Of a stretch of 64,000 bases of DNA, positions 27,901-35,951 are shown in pieces (the stretch's first letter is position 1; each line of letters opens with the position of its first letter). A program made the translations under genes and the position numbers. Below the pieces are notes generated by a model. The model made no database searches and had not been told where the DNA came from. It saw nothing but the letters and a program-made list of their open reading frames with translations. Source of the DNA: an uncultured Flavobacteriaceae bacterium (GTDB taxonomy: Bacteria > Bacteroidota > Bacteroidia > Flavobacteriales > Flavobacteriaceae); assembly GCA_947502495.1 (NCBI GenBank), contig CANNAC010000010.1:1-64000 (forward strand), read 5' to 3'.

Positions 27901-29676
27901 ATCTGTTTTTATATATGTGCTTAAGTTATCTCCATCTAAAAACTCTGTAGTGGTATAAAACTGATTTTGAGGTGTTTTACCATTCCAACTAAATTTTACG
28001 ATATGTGGATGATCTAATTCTATCAAGGCATTATACTCGTCTAAAACAGAAGTGATATTTACACTTTCGTGAAACAACTTTAAGGCGTAATCACGACCTT
28101 GTAAATCGTGTTTTGCTTTAAAAACTCTTGAATACCCACCACGACCTAAAATTTTATGAATGATATAATCTCCAACTTTGTCGCCTTCTTTTACTTCATA
28201 AGTATCTGTGGATTGGTTAGCACTTGAAGTTGTGTTCTTAGTTTGCTCTTTAGTAGATAATTCTACTTTCAAAGATTCTTTAATGAAATTTTCAATTTCT
28301 TCAATACTATCTAAACGTTTGTCGCTGTTTGTTAGTACTGTTTTCAAACAAATCTCATCAATCCATTGCGGTAGTGAACCATTTTCTGCGGATGGCAAAC
28401 GATCTTTAGGTAATGTACCGCCAAGTTTATCTAACTCAAAAGGGCTTTTTATAGGTTCTTTTCCTGAAAACAACCAAGAAATTAAAACACCGAGTGAATA
28501 AATGTCTGAAGCTCTTGATGCATCTTTTGCTATAAGTTCCAATGGATGATATGGCGAAGCGTTAGACTCGCTTATGGTATGCATTACAGTATAACCATTC
28601 TCATTATGATCTGTAAAATAAGACTTCCCAAAATTACCTAAATACGCATAACCATTATTTAAAAAGATATTTTCTGGGTTAATATCCCTATGAAAAATAT
28701 TCTCTTTGTGTGCTGCTTTTAAAGCACTCATTACATTTTTAAGAATTTCTATTTTTTCATCGAATGTAAAAGTTTTTCCTCTTGCAGCTGATCTTAAAGA
28801 GTCTTCTTCCATTAAGTCTGTAATCTCGTAAAATAGATGGTTTTCTTCATCTACTTTAAACTCTACAGGAAGAATAAATGGATTAGACCTTATCTTTAAA
28901 AGTGCATTGTATTGGTTTTTAATACTTTCTTCTCTTGCCCGTAATTCTTCAGGAGATAAACCTACTACTTGTAAGGCATATTCTTTAACACGTTTGCGTA
29001 TGTTTGAGGTTACATTTTTTGGCTTCACCAAATACTCTACATAATTGTCCGATTCTTGTTTTATAATCTCAACAATTTCATAGCCTTGTACTTCTTTTTT
29101 CTGGTCTGGAGATTTTTTATTCTGTTCTCCTATCAATAACTGAACAATATCATCTTGAACATCTACAATAGCATCTTCCCATTTACCTACTGCTTCAGGA
29201 TCTGTTATATGATCTATTAACTTTTTAGACAATGTAAAAGTCATATCTGCAGCTTTCTCCCACATAATGGGTTGAAAGGAATTAGGATAGGACAATGTTA
29301 CCAAATTATCTATCCAGGCTTTTCCATAATTACGATTAGCTTCTTTTAATTTTGAAGCTAGAATAGCTGTTTTTTGACGGTTTGTTTTTAATGGATTGGG
29401 TTTTTGCCTATCATTTACATACCAATAATCATCTGCGCCTTCAATTTGCCCTTTCCAGTCTTTATTCTCAATATTATACACTGCGTGAGGAGCAACGACT
29501 ACTAAATCATATTCCCAAAACTGTGTACGATTGTTACGTGGATTAGTAGAAGCAATCTCCACATTAGGAATTAAAAAGTAATTATCTGGAAGCTTGATTT
29601 GTAAGAAGTCAAGCAAACGTTTTTCTCCAGCATTTACAACTGAATCAAAATATGGTGGTTTAATTATTTTTCCCAT
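24952..29676 (-). CDS. NERD - pseudokinase - Ser/Thr kinase - P-loop NTPase protein (MAD6/PglW-like)
   Basis: 1574 residues. Residues ~10-120: NERD (nuclease-related) domain with FWEYDLVVVAPHAVYNIENKDW. Residues ~215-470: first kinase-like domain with HRDINPEN (~325) but NFG in place of DFG (~349), probably inactive. Residues ~500-770: second kinase with glycine loop GRGGYSRVF, YALK lysine, HRDVKPQN (~621), DFN for DFG and GTNPYLAPD, probably active. From ~935: P-loop ITGNAGDGKT, with a Cys cluster (CEGCSIANKC) further on that may bind zinc, and a long C-terminal region. Kinases with a NERD domain are part of Pgl/BREX-2 (PglW) and MADS (MAD6). Overlaps the specificity-subunit gene by 13 bases. 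Probably the central sensor/signalling protein. Confidence 0.85.
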   Translation of the reverse strand: MGKIIKPPYFDSVVNAGEKRLLDFLQIKLPDNYFLIPNVEIASTNPRNNRTQFWEYDLVVVAPHAVYNIENKDWKGQIEGADDYWYVNDRQKPNPLKTNRQKTAILASKLKEANRNYGKAWIDNLVTLSYPNSFQPIMWEKAADMTFTLSKKLIDHITDPEAVGKWEDAIVDVQDDIVQLLIGEQNKKSPDQKKEVQGYEIVEIIKQESDNYVEYLVKPKNVTSNIRKRVKEYALQVVGLSPEELRAREESIKNQYNALLKIRSNPFILPVEFKVDEENHLFYEITDLMEEDSLRSAARGKTFTFDEKIEILKNVMSALKAAHKENIFHRDINPENIFLNNGYAYLGNFGKSYFTDHNENGYTVMHTISESNASPYHPLELIAKDASRASDIYSLGVLISWLFSGKEPIKSPFELDKLGGTLPKDRLPSAENGSLPQWIDEICLKTVLTNSDKRLDSIEEIENFIKESLKVELSTKEQTKNTTSSANQSTDTYEVKEGDKVGDYIIHKILGRGGYSRVFKAKHDLQGRDYALKLFHESVNITSVLDEYNALIELDHPHIVKFSWNGKTPQNQFYTTTEFLDGDNLSTYIKTDANLSISTVYRLATEMLSALEYLQTREKPILHRDVKPQNIIWDNKGRFVLIDFNVASLKENDKSYVGTNPYLAPDLLDGHNINWDFSADTFALGITLYELVTKKYPWPQFRVPSVSQAPTNPKEFNARISGAFSNFLLKSIGTSSATRFATAKEMLENLQQIGEDNLLEENKTNNQGVQDSKLYHTEVIIGQDSTRIKLLNEMAVYSDIRKTVHSSLNKFKETITRYKTSISFGDKLKIIIKVDNQVLINETFWQGGARNFNEGNIERVYSALKESFEENTNRLKEHKLDVEGIDIVDYINSLYSQSKSGNWGTRVNDRGSNYDQLTYSPSKLDRKLIPDILDARFKLIIITGNAGDGKTAFIRKIEDDPSVKNLKRFGHKNGAKFDVNGTPFESNYDGSQDEEGKINNEVLESFFNPFQGLKNFNDAKQGRVIAINEGRLVEFLKTSEKYKSLHDTIDQYFYKEGHFDLPPGLMIINLNLRSITSTDGQEPSLFRQQVKALTKKSLWNKCEGCSIANKCFIKYNVDSLNDPASGDEVITRMEWLLRTVGLKRELHVTMRDLRSYIAFMISRDYSCEEVEDVYTRLQNRPEEYWQLYYFNLTNSDYEDSGDNDRLIKLLRETDIGNVAIPNLDRDLFFGQHVNRQYLEFSDREFNLLDDFNNHKIWVPAHEQTEELLNKIKTIQKTYIRHQYFEGRISNYQKRLPYQSLLSFYEALNASIDSSEVVIKYVTNREETKEEVITFLSTDLMSSVAFTERCSDTLKNIVQSEGKGLKTIALENVSSGYSRTIEIMPYKGCSWTGFKKEGNRTELKKIFKALYSKVPHSPLIELKSSISKAISMNEGCENEAIWQKHLVLSSSEIKDPFSKSFRLFDLNDFELFVSRTDHLVKYLEYEPDSLIFRHKKETHIELVISLDLFEMLYFIQKGYSPSLNDIRGKFVELTIFKNLLENLTYNKVVVTKDNLEFYEISKDAQNHLSIATMQL

Positions 29677-31058
29677 TGTTCTATTTCTTTTTCTACTAAT
29701 GCGATTGCTTCTTGTTCTTTTTTAAAAGCTAAATACCTGAAGTTTTTAAATTTTTGAATTTTTTCAGAGATTTCTGAGATCTCGCTTGATTCTGGAATTA
29801 AAACAGGGACAGTTTCTATGTGAAATGGTTCAACTCGTTCTATAACCGATCCATATTTTAAAGACTGAATATAATCCTTTACTATAGGGACATTTAAATA
29901 TGCGTATAAATAAAATAAGTCAATATCTGAATCTCTCGCTTCAACTCTTATTATATCTTGAGATCCTAAAGCCATTAACTCTTCATATTCTTTAGAAATT
30001 AATTTTGTATCACCTACTGTACCAGCACAAGTCAATAATATCTGATTTTCTTTTAAAGATTGTTCTTCTAAAAAAGGAGTTCTCGTTTTTGATAAATATT
30101 CGCATTTTGAAAATGGATTTACTTTACTTAATTCTGAACCTTTAATGTAAGGAAGACCAAATTTTTTTTCGACTTTCACTCTTTTAAAAATACCAGGACG
30201 TGTAATTTCAACACCTAATTCTTTTAGAGTTTTAATGTTAACTCCAGTTGATTTAATACTTTCTAAAAGTGTAATTCCTTTATTTATGTACGAAGGAGCA
30301 TCTATCCTCTTTTGATAATTACTTGCTAAATTAGAAATGTGAATAATATTATTTTTGCTAGCTATTTTTTTAGAGGATTTTATCAATACTTTTTCAATCA
30401 AGCAAATAGACTCCTTAAATAGCAAACTTGACTTCCCCTTTAGTTCGGATGCTTCACAAATAAGGTTGTTGATTTTTAATTGAAGATTGTTTGGGAAAAT
30501 TGGAATTAGCAAATCTTTAATATGGTGTGGTTCAATATGTTTTACAACACCTCCGTAACTAGATTGAACCAGTAAACCATTACCGTATTTTGATGTGAGA
30601 TAAGCATATATAAAACCTGCCATCAAATTATTCTTTATCTTTCTTGGGACTACTCTAATTAAATCGTGAGTAGCTACTTTCCCTACAAAATCATCATTTG
30701 TAAAGACAGTATTACCTAATGTACCAGAACAAGTAATTAAAGTCCAGCCTTTTTCAATCGCCAGTTTTGCTTTATTTTTAGTATATTTTTTGGACACAAA
30801 TTTTCCACCATCAATGTTGGACTTAATCATATTGGAACCAGTAATGTAGGGCCAACCATGTTTTTCGGACTCAACATAACTTCTTTTAAATATATTTCCA
30901 GAGAATATATCTTCACTTTCTTCTGATAAAGTTGTCAATGGATATGGTGAGTTTTTTAGTTTTATTTTAGTGAGTGGACCATCGCTTAAATAGTAAGAAG
31001 CATCTAATCGTTCTCCGGATTCCTTAAACCATTTATGTTTTACTTTGAGTGTTTTCAT
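29664..31058 (-). CDS. Type I-like specificity subunit (S) with two target-recognition domains (MAD5-like)
   Basis: 464 residues in two similar halves, each with a target-recognition domain: WPYITGSNMI ... LITCSGTLGNT ... ATHDLIRV ... GVVKHIEPHHIKDLLIPI in the first, LPYIKGSEL ... LLTCAGTVGDT ... GSQDIIRV ... GSVIERVEPFHIETVPVLI in the second. Such proteins give sequence specificity to the N6-adenine methylase encoded 6 bases upstream. No HsdR is present anywhere in the element. The recognition sequence cannot be predicted from the protein, but two TRDs imply a bipartite target. The gene overlaps the kinase gene by 13 bases. Confidence 0.9.
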   Translation of the reverse strand: MKTLKVKHKWFKESGERLDASYYLSDGPLTKIKLKNSPYPLTTLSEESEDIFSGNIFKRSYVESEKHGWPYITGSNMIKSNIDGGKFVSKKYTKNKAKLAIEKGWTLITCSGTLGNTVFTNDDFVGKVATHDLIRVVPRKIKNNLMAGFIYAYLTSKYGNGLLVQSSYGGVVKHIEPHHIKDLLIPIFPNNLQLKINNLICEASELKGKSSLLFKESICLIEKVLIKSSKKIASKNNIIHISNLASNYQKRIDAPSYINKGITLLESIKSTGVNIKTLKELGVEITRPGIFKRVKVEKKFGLPYIKGSELSKVNPFSKCEYLSKTRTPFLEEQSLKENQILLTCAGTVGDTKLISKEYEELMALGSQDIIRVEARDSDIDLFYLYAYLNVPIVKDYIQSLKYGSVIERVEPFHIETVPVLIPESSEISEISEKIQKFKNFRYLAFKKEQEAIALVEKEIEQWEK

Positions 31059-31064
31059 ATAATA

Positions 31065-33077
31065 CTAGTTTATAAATTCTTTATATAACAAAGTAATTGC
31101 AGTTAGGTCATCATCTAGCTTTTTTATTTTCTCTTTTCTTATTTTTAATACTTTTTCTCCGTTTTGTTTCTTAGTTAGATATTTTGCTTCTTGATTGAAT
31201 AGAATTTCTGCTCCGTCATTATCTCTCAAATAAATAGGGTTACCTCTTCTGTCTTTACCAAGCTTTTCAGCAATAGCCATAAAAACTTCATAATCTTCAT
31301 CTTGCTCTTGTGCTATTTGCCTTTGATGTTCTGTTTTCTTTTTTAAATATAATAATGATGCTTGTACACCAACTTGAGGTAAAAAGGCTTCTACAGGAAG
31401 GTCTATCGAGGCTAAAACCTGGAAACGATCTAAAATCCATTCTCTAACTGCCAGCATATTCGGGTTTCCTAATATGCCATCAGGAAGGACTATAGCCATT
31501 TTACCGCCATCTTTCAGGAAATCGTAACAAGCTTCAATAAATAAAACTTCGGGTGCTGTACTAAACTTACTCAAGTAATATCGAGAAGCAATTTCTGTTT
31601 CTACTTTTACTTTAGCACCAAACGGTGGGTTTGTAAAAATCATATCAAACTTACCACGTGCATCTGTACCGTAAGCATTCTCAATATCTTGCATTTCGCG
31701 TAAGCTGTTGTCAATAGCAGTATTGATTTTCTCAACTTCTGTCGGGTGTTCCCAAAGCGGATAGGCCAAAGAATTAACGTGAAAGATATTTGCGTGACCA
31801 TCACCACCCATTACCATATTCATACGAGCAGCTTTCTTTAAATCTGGATCAAAGTCAAAACCAAAAATGCTATTTTCTGCATAGACTCTTACTTTCTCAT
31901 TTACCTCTGGGGAATTATATTTTTCTTCTAAAAATGGACCTTCTAAATCTGGAAACATTTCTTTTGTGATTTGTTGGCGCACGTGATCTAAAACCATAAC
32001 CAAAAAACCACCAGATCCACAGGCAGGATCAAGAACACGATGGTGTTCTTTGGGATTCAACATTTCTACCATACATTTTACAATGTTACGCGGCGTAAAA
32101 AACTGACCTGCTTCTTGTTTTAAAGTATTACTTACAATAGTTTCGTAAGCCATACCTTTAACATCTACAGAAGCATCTAAAAAAGAATATTTTGCTAACT
32201 CTCCTGCTATAAAAGCCAAACCTTTATCTGTTAGATCTATACTTTCATTTCCTTGGAATACCTCGGAAAAAATATCAGCATTTTTTAATTCTTCAAAAAG
32301 ACCTTTAATTCTTTTAGCTACTGCTTTTCTTCCTTCTTCTGAGTTTTGTTCCTTAACACCAACCCAAAATTTACGACGGTAGCTTTCGCCATCAGGCAAT
32401 TCCATAAAGCGACGTTTTTCATCATACAGCTTACAGAATATTAAATTTAACAGTTGCCAGAAGGCATCTTTTTTACGTCCTTCATTACCATAAATATAAT
32501 CGTGAGAACGTTTAAAAACCTTTATTAAGGAATCGTTTGCAGGAGTACGTGTATGCGAGCGATCTGCACGTTCTAAGTCTTCTAATGTTTCTCCTTCTCC
32601 AGGAAAATCTGATAGGTCTGTAAAGTCATAATCAAAACCAATAGCGTCGTCTTCCTTTTGTAAGAAGTTGTAGCTAGAACCATTTGCCCATAGCCCAAAC
32701 TCACAACTTTCTACAGCTGCCATTGCATTTTCAAGTGTAGCTGTAAGTCCTTTCTTTTTGTCGGTTACTTTAACTTTATCATCTTGTACAATAGCGATTC
32801 TAATAATAAAATCTTGCTCGTGTGGTTTTCCTTTTTCAAAGATGACCAAATTTACTTTTTGCTTTTTAGTTTTGCCAGTTTCTGGATCTTCATACTCCAC
32901 GGTAAAGTCACGTTCCATATCATCTAGATCAAAGCCGTATTCTTCGTTAAGCATTAACATGACGGACTGTAGATTAGATTCTTGAGCTTTAGTTTTCTTG
33001 ACTTCTCCTGAGAGAATACATACTAGCTCGTTATCTTCTAATACAATTTCTTCTTTACTTTTTATATCTGTAGCCAT
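31065..33077 (-). CDS. N6-adenine DNA methyltransferase, HsdM-like (MAD2-like)
   Basis: 670 residues. SAM-binding motif DPACGSGGF (~350), catalytic NPPFG (~482) and the VKGMAYETIVSNTLKQEAGQFFTPRNIV block are typical of HsdM/N6_Mtase. An N-terminal extension of ~150 residues (YGFDLDDMERDFTVEYEDP, VNLVIFEKG) looks like the type I restriction HSDR_N-type fold and is unusual for plain HsdM. It modifies adenine at sites set by the downstream S subunit; the mark probably protects host DNA from the HerA/kinase part of the cluster. It follows the AbiEii-like gene by 17 bases. Confidence 0.92.
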   Translation of the reverse strand: MATDIKSKEEIVLEDNELVCILSGEVKKTKAQESNLQSVMLMLNEEYGFDLDDMERDFTVEYEDPETGKTKKQKVNLVIFEKGKPHEQDFIIRIAIVQDDKVKVTDKKKGLTATLENAMAAVESCEFGLWANGSSYNFLQKEDDAIGFDYDFTDLSDFPGEGETLEDLERADRSHTRTPANDSLIKVFKRSHDYIYGNEGRKKDAFWQLLNLIFCKLYDEKRRFMELPDGESYRRKFWVGVKEQNSEEGRKAVAKRIKGLFEELKNADIFSEVFQGNESIDLTDKGLAFIAGELAKYSFLDASVDVKGMAYETIVSNTLKQEAGQFFTPRNIVKCMVEMLNPKEHHRVLDPACGSGGFLVMVLDHVRQQITKEMFPDLEGPFLEEKYNSPEVNEKVRVYAENSIFGFDFDPDLKKAARMNMVMGGDGHANIFHVNSLAYPLWEHPTEVEKINTAIDNSLREMQDIENAYGTDARGKFDMIFTNPPFGAKVKVETEIASRYYLSKFSTAPEVLFIEACYDFLKDGGKMAIVLPDGILGNPNMLAVREWILDRFQVLASIDLPVEAFLPQVGVQASLLYLKKKTEHQRQIAQEQDEDYEVFMAIAEKLGKDRRGNPIYLRDNDGAEILFNQEAKYLTKKQNGEKVLKIRKEKIKKLDDDLTAITLLYKEFIN

Positions 33078-33094
33078 TTTGTAAAACTGTTGTT

Positions 33095-33937
33095 TTAGTT
33101 TAGTTGGTTTATTATATTTTGTATACTTTCTAACACTTCTTCGTAAGAAAGCATCTTGTGGGTTTCTATAATTTGATTGATGAGGATACTGTGTTCTTTT
33201 TGATCTACAGTGTCTATCAATATTTGTTTAATCGTTGTTAAATCATCTGGATATTCTTTTAAAATTTCCGAAACATCAATACCTAATAGTGTAGCACCAC
33301 CTTTTACTGTTGTAAACTCTTCGGTATAGATATCCTCGTAATGATTTACAGCTGCTCTCTCTTCATTAATGGATAAATAATTCTCTAGAATAAAACCAAT
33401 ATCATCAGCATCTTTATTGCTTTTATGGTTCCGGTCTTTCCAGGCTGTAATTTTTAGTAAAAATATTCCACTTAAAGAGGCTATCTGTATTTCTATTTCT
33501 TGATCCACCTTAACTTTTAGTGAAGCTTCTTCTGCCGCATCAAAACCCAATACTGACATTGCAAAATCTTCATCTGGTGGCCAGAATATTTTGCTATCTT
33601 GTTTCATTATATCACCAAAAGGAACAATATCTAATTCAAATTTTCCTTGATATATAAATCGTTGTTTTTGATCTTTATCTTTAGTAAAATTCTCAAGTTT
33701 TATAATATCTTTTTCAACCTTTTGCCATTGTTCCCAATTATTAACAGTAATGGCGATATCTAGATCGTGTGTTAAGCGACCTGATTTCTCGTTATGCAAT
33801 TCCATTACGATATCTCTTGCAGTAGCACCAATTACAAAAAAGGAAATGCCTGCTTGCTTAAAATATGCGGTAAGCTCAATGAGAATAGGCTTCAATAATG
33901 GATGCGTAAATTTGTCACTAGATATATCTAAGCTCAT
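33095..33937 (-). CDS. AbiEii/AbiGii-like nucleotidyltransferase (type IV toxin family)
   Basis: 280 residues. A minimal nucleotidyltransferase fold: FFVIGATARDIVME (residues 33-46) with G37 and R41-D42, then HDLDIAI with D58 and D60 as metal ligands, then FELDIVPFG supplying a third acidic residue. In AbiE systems this is the toxin (AbiEii, nucleotidyl transfer to tRNA or other acceptor). It overlaps the AbiEi-like gene by 20 bases, as in toxin-antitoxin pairs. Being the second gene of the defence operon, it may instead have been recruited as a control module. Catalytic residues look intact. Confidence 0.8.
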   Translation of the reverse strand: MSLDISSDKFTHPLLKPILIELTAYFKQAGISFFVIGATARDIVMELHNEKSGRLTHDLDIAITVNNWEQWQKVEKDIIKLENFTKDKDQKQRFIYQGKFELDIVPFGDIMKQDSKIFWPPDEDFAMSVLGFDAAEEASLKVKVDQEIEIQIASLSGIFLLKITAWKDRNHKSNKDADDIGFILENYLSINEERAAVNHYEDIYTEEFTTVKGGATLLGIDVSEILKEYPDDLTTIKQILIDTVDQKEHSILINQIIETHKMLSYEEVLESIQNIINQLN

Positions 33938-34919
33938 TCTCTAGTATTTGTTTAGCTGTTTCTATGTTTCTACCGAAACCGCTATTAATTAAATCGGCAT
34001 ATATTAATAAAGCTGGTGCTGTTTTTTGATTTTCAGAGTCGTTCTTCCAAAATTTTTGTAAAATTTCTACCTCTCCATTTTCACTAGGAACCAGTTTTAA
34101 CGATCTTGCTACTTCAGATAAGTCTAAATCTGTAAAAAGAGTGAATTTTTCTGGTCTTAAATTCTCTGTTAAAATTGCTCCTCCAGGTTCACCTCCCCAC
34201 AAAATATAGCCATTATTAATATGCGTATTAATATTTCTCCATTGTTGTTGATAATCTTTATCTAAAAAACGCATACGCTTTCTTAAAATGCGAGGTCTTA
34301 TCACGGCATTGTATTCTACAATCCAACGTTCTAGTAATTCGTTTTTATTTTTTAAAACACGCTTATCACCAGTCTTTAATAGGTAATTTAGGTCTTCTAA
34401 CTCCGCCATCACATTACTAACAGACCCTATAGAAACATTTGCTTTTTCTGCAATTCTCCTGTATGAATATTGTAAGTTTTCTGGCTTATATAATAATTGG
34501 AATACTATTTTTAATCCAGCCTCTTGAAAAGCACGAGATTGATTTGTCTTTTCTTTTTTAGCTTTCTTTTGACCTTCTATAAAAATAATAAGTTCATTAC
34601 ATTTGATAAATGCATTCCCTGCAGTGTCCATATAGTTTATACCTCGCTCCTTTAGTTCTTCTGTTGCTTTTTTAGAAATATATTCTGCAATTAAAATAAT
34701 AGGCCTATTACTATTATATTTCGCCTCTTCAAGTTTAGACAAGATTAAACCTTGATTTGAAGTTCGCACAGTTTTTTTTGCTTCCACAATAAATTGTTCA
34801 TTCTTGATACGTAAAAGTGCATCATAGTTAGGTCTATTACTATCTATTTCAATAGGAATATTAATTAATGTCTCTAGCTTAGAGACAGCTTCATATATAA
34901 AGTCATTATTTCGATACAT
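33918..34919 (-). CDS. AbiEi-like transcriptional regulator/antitoxin with nuclease-fold-like N-terminus
   Basis: 333 residues, first gene of the leftward cluster. N-terminal part: NYDALLRIKNEQFIVEAKK gives D33...E46-x-K48, the PD-(D/E)xK core pattern, followed by PIILIAEYIS and GINYMDTAGNAFI. The middle has a winged helix-turn-helix (YSYRRIAEKANVSIGSVSNVMAELEDLNYL, ~150-180). The C-terminal part has the AbiEi-type features GGEPGGAILT and LFTDLD. AbiEi proteins bind inverted repeats in their own promoter, and nested inverted repeats are visible just upstream (34928-34980). It is probably the autoregulator and antitoxin for the nucleotidyltransferase and may set expression of the whole cluster. 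Confidence 0.8.
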   Translation of the reverse strand: MYRNNDFIYEAVSKLETLINIPIEIDSNRPNYDALLRIKNEQFIVEAKKTVRTSNQGLILSKLEEAKYNSNRPIILIAEYISKKATEELKERGINYMDTAGNAFIKCNELIIFIEGQKKAKKEKTNQSRAFQEAGLKIVFQLLYKPENLQYSYRRIAEKANVSIGSVSNVMAELEDLNYLLKTGDKRVLKNKNELLERWIVEYNAVIRPRILRKRMRFLDKDYQQQWRNINTHINNGYILWGGEPGGAILTENLRPEKFTLFTDLDLSEVARSLKLVPSENGEVEILQKFWKNDSENQKTAPALLIYADLINSGFGRNIETAKQILENELRYI

Positions 34920-34927
34920 AGGACTAG

Positions 34928-34980
34928 GTGTTCATTATTTTGCAGTGTTCAGTGACAATGAACACTCAAATATAATGAAC
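34928..34980 (-). promoter_or_regulatory. Promoter with nested inverted-repeat operator for the 16-gene cluster
   Basis: Inner dyad GTGTTCA-N7-TGAACAC (34945-34965) is nested within outer arms GTTCATTAT (34930-34938) and ATAATGAAC (34972-34980): four half-sites. Read leftwards, TATATTTG (34974-34967) fits the Bacteroidota -7 consensus TAnnTTTG and lies between the inner and outer dyads. Binding of the AbiEi-like protein here would block transcription; that is inferred from known AbiEi autoregulation. Confidence 0.7.
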
Positions 34981-35052
34981 ATTATTAGTAAAACTAGTAT
35001 TACCTTCAATAATTCTTTAAAAATCACAATTTAACTAAACGGTATCAATTTA

Positions 35053-35072
35053 AATTACGGTTTTCCGTAATT
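35053..35072. repeat. Palindromic hairpin in the gap upstream of the defence cluster
   Basis: AATTACGG-TTTT-CCGTAATT, a perfect 8-bp stem in the 274-bp gap between the backbone ATPase gene and the AbiEi-like gene. It could be a terminator for neither gene orientation in particular, an operator, or a replication-related site; the rest of the gap is AT-rich without a gene. Confidence 0.4.
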
Positions 35073-35194
35073 GGATAAAATTGTTTAAAATAAAAAGAAT
35101 GTTAATCGTTTTATTTATATGATTTTATCGGTATTGTGTCGGTGTTGTGCACTATTTTCTCTTATCTATTTTGTAAATAAGCACTTGTGAATGT

Positions 35195-35890
35195 TCAACT
35201 ACGATTGTCTTTACAATTTGCAGAAAAACTGATCAAGTTGAACATTTCCCGCATCCGTGATCTTACACGTTCTCCATATTTTTCTTGGAGTTCTTCTGCG
35301 TTGAGGTTGGTTGTGATATGTGTAAGGATGTTTTTTTGTTTAAATACTTCATATCTTGAGATGAGTATTTCTCCCATTACATTACAATCTTTACCATAAT
35401 GTCTGCCAATATGTTCTACGCCTAAGTCGTCAAAGCAATATGTATTGTGATCGCTATAATCTTCAATCATTTTAAAACCAATACCATTGAACCCAAACAC
35501 TATATTCCTGCAAGGAATAAGTGTGTAGGATTTTTTGTGTGGAACTAGATGTGGTAATAATCGCATTAAAGTCGTTTTTCCACAACCAACAGGACCAGAT
35601 AAAAGGATGCCTTTATTGGTGTCGACATCTAGTTTCTTGCAGTATTCGTGATCCTGGATAAAATAGCTTGCTAGTTTGAGTAAGAGCTCGTGGTCGTCTT
35701 GGTAGATTTTAAAGTTCTTGCCAAATAATAGTTTTCCTTTTACGTCTAGGTAGGTGAGGATTTTGGGGAAATCATAGGTGATTTCTTTGCCGTTAAAACT
35801 TCCTAACTCAAATTGGGTAGCGCCTTCGTAAATGATACTGGGGTTTTTTAAATTATATGTGCTAGTTGTTTTTGTCATTTTGGAGTTCAT
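35195..35890 (-). CDS. DnaC/IstB-like AAA+ ATPase of the element backbone
   Basis: 231 residues with Walker A GPVGCGKT (~98-105), Walker B YCFDDLGVEH and a C-terminal arginine-rich segment (YGERVRSRMREMF), as in DnaC-type helicase loaders and related ATPases. A second in-frame ATG at 35878 is an equally good start. With the DnaD-like gene, the HTH gene, RteC and the integrase it forms the recombination/replication side of the element, as in many Bacteroidota islands. It may load the host replicative helicase on the excised circle. The last gene of the backbone, facing the defence cluster. Confidence 0.75.
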   Translation of the reverse strand: MNSKMTKTTSTYNLKNPSIIYEGATQFELGSFNGKEITYDFPKILTYLDVKGKLLFGKNFKIYQDDHELLLKLASYFIQDHEYCKKLDVDTNKGILLSGPVGCGKTTLMRLLPHLVPHKKSYTLIPCRNIVFGFNGIGFKMIEDYSDHNTYCFDDLGVEHIGRHYGKDCNVMGEILISRYEVFKQKNILTHITTNLNAEELQEKYGERVRSRMREMFNLISFSANCKDNRS

Positions 35891-35928
35891 TTAATATTCA
35901 ACCCTTCCGTCACTCGTTCCTCGTGCCA

Positions 35929-35949
35929 CCTTCCCTTGGCAAGGGAAGG
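35929..35949. repeat. Palindromic dispersed-type repeat
   Basis: CCTTCCCTT-GGC-AAGGGAAGG, a 9-bp perfect stem in the short gap between the ATPase and DnaD-like genes, with flanks reading CACTCGTTCCTCGTGCCA. Short GC-richer palindromes like this are commonly scattered through Flavobacteria genomes; it may also end or stabilise the upstream transcript. Confidence 0.55.
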
Positions 35950-35951
35950 AG

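Noticed and set aside
29664-33077. Ordinary type I restriction-modification system
   Set aside because: No HsdR motor/nuclease subunit in the element, and the M and S genes are overlapped with or abutting a kinase-type defence operon.
17277-34919. BREX or Pgl system
   Set aside because: No PglZ alkaline-phosphatase-type protein, no PglX and no full-length BrxL; the methylase comes with a type I-like S subunit.
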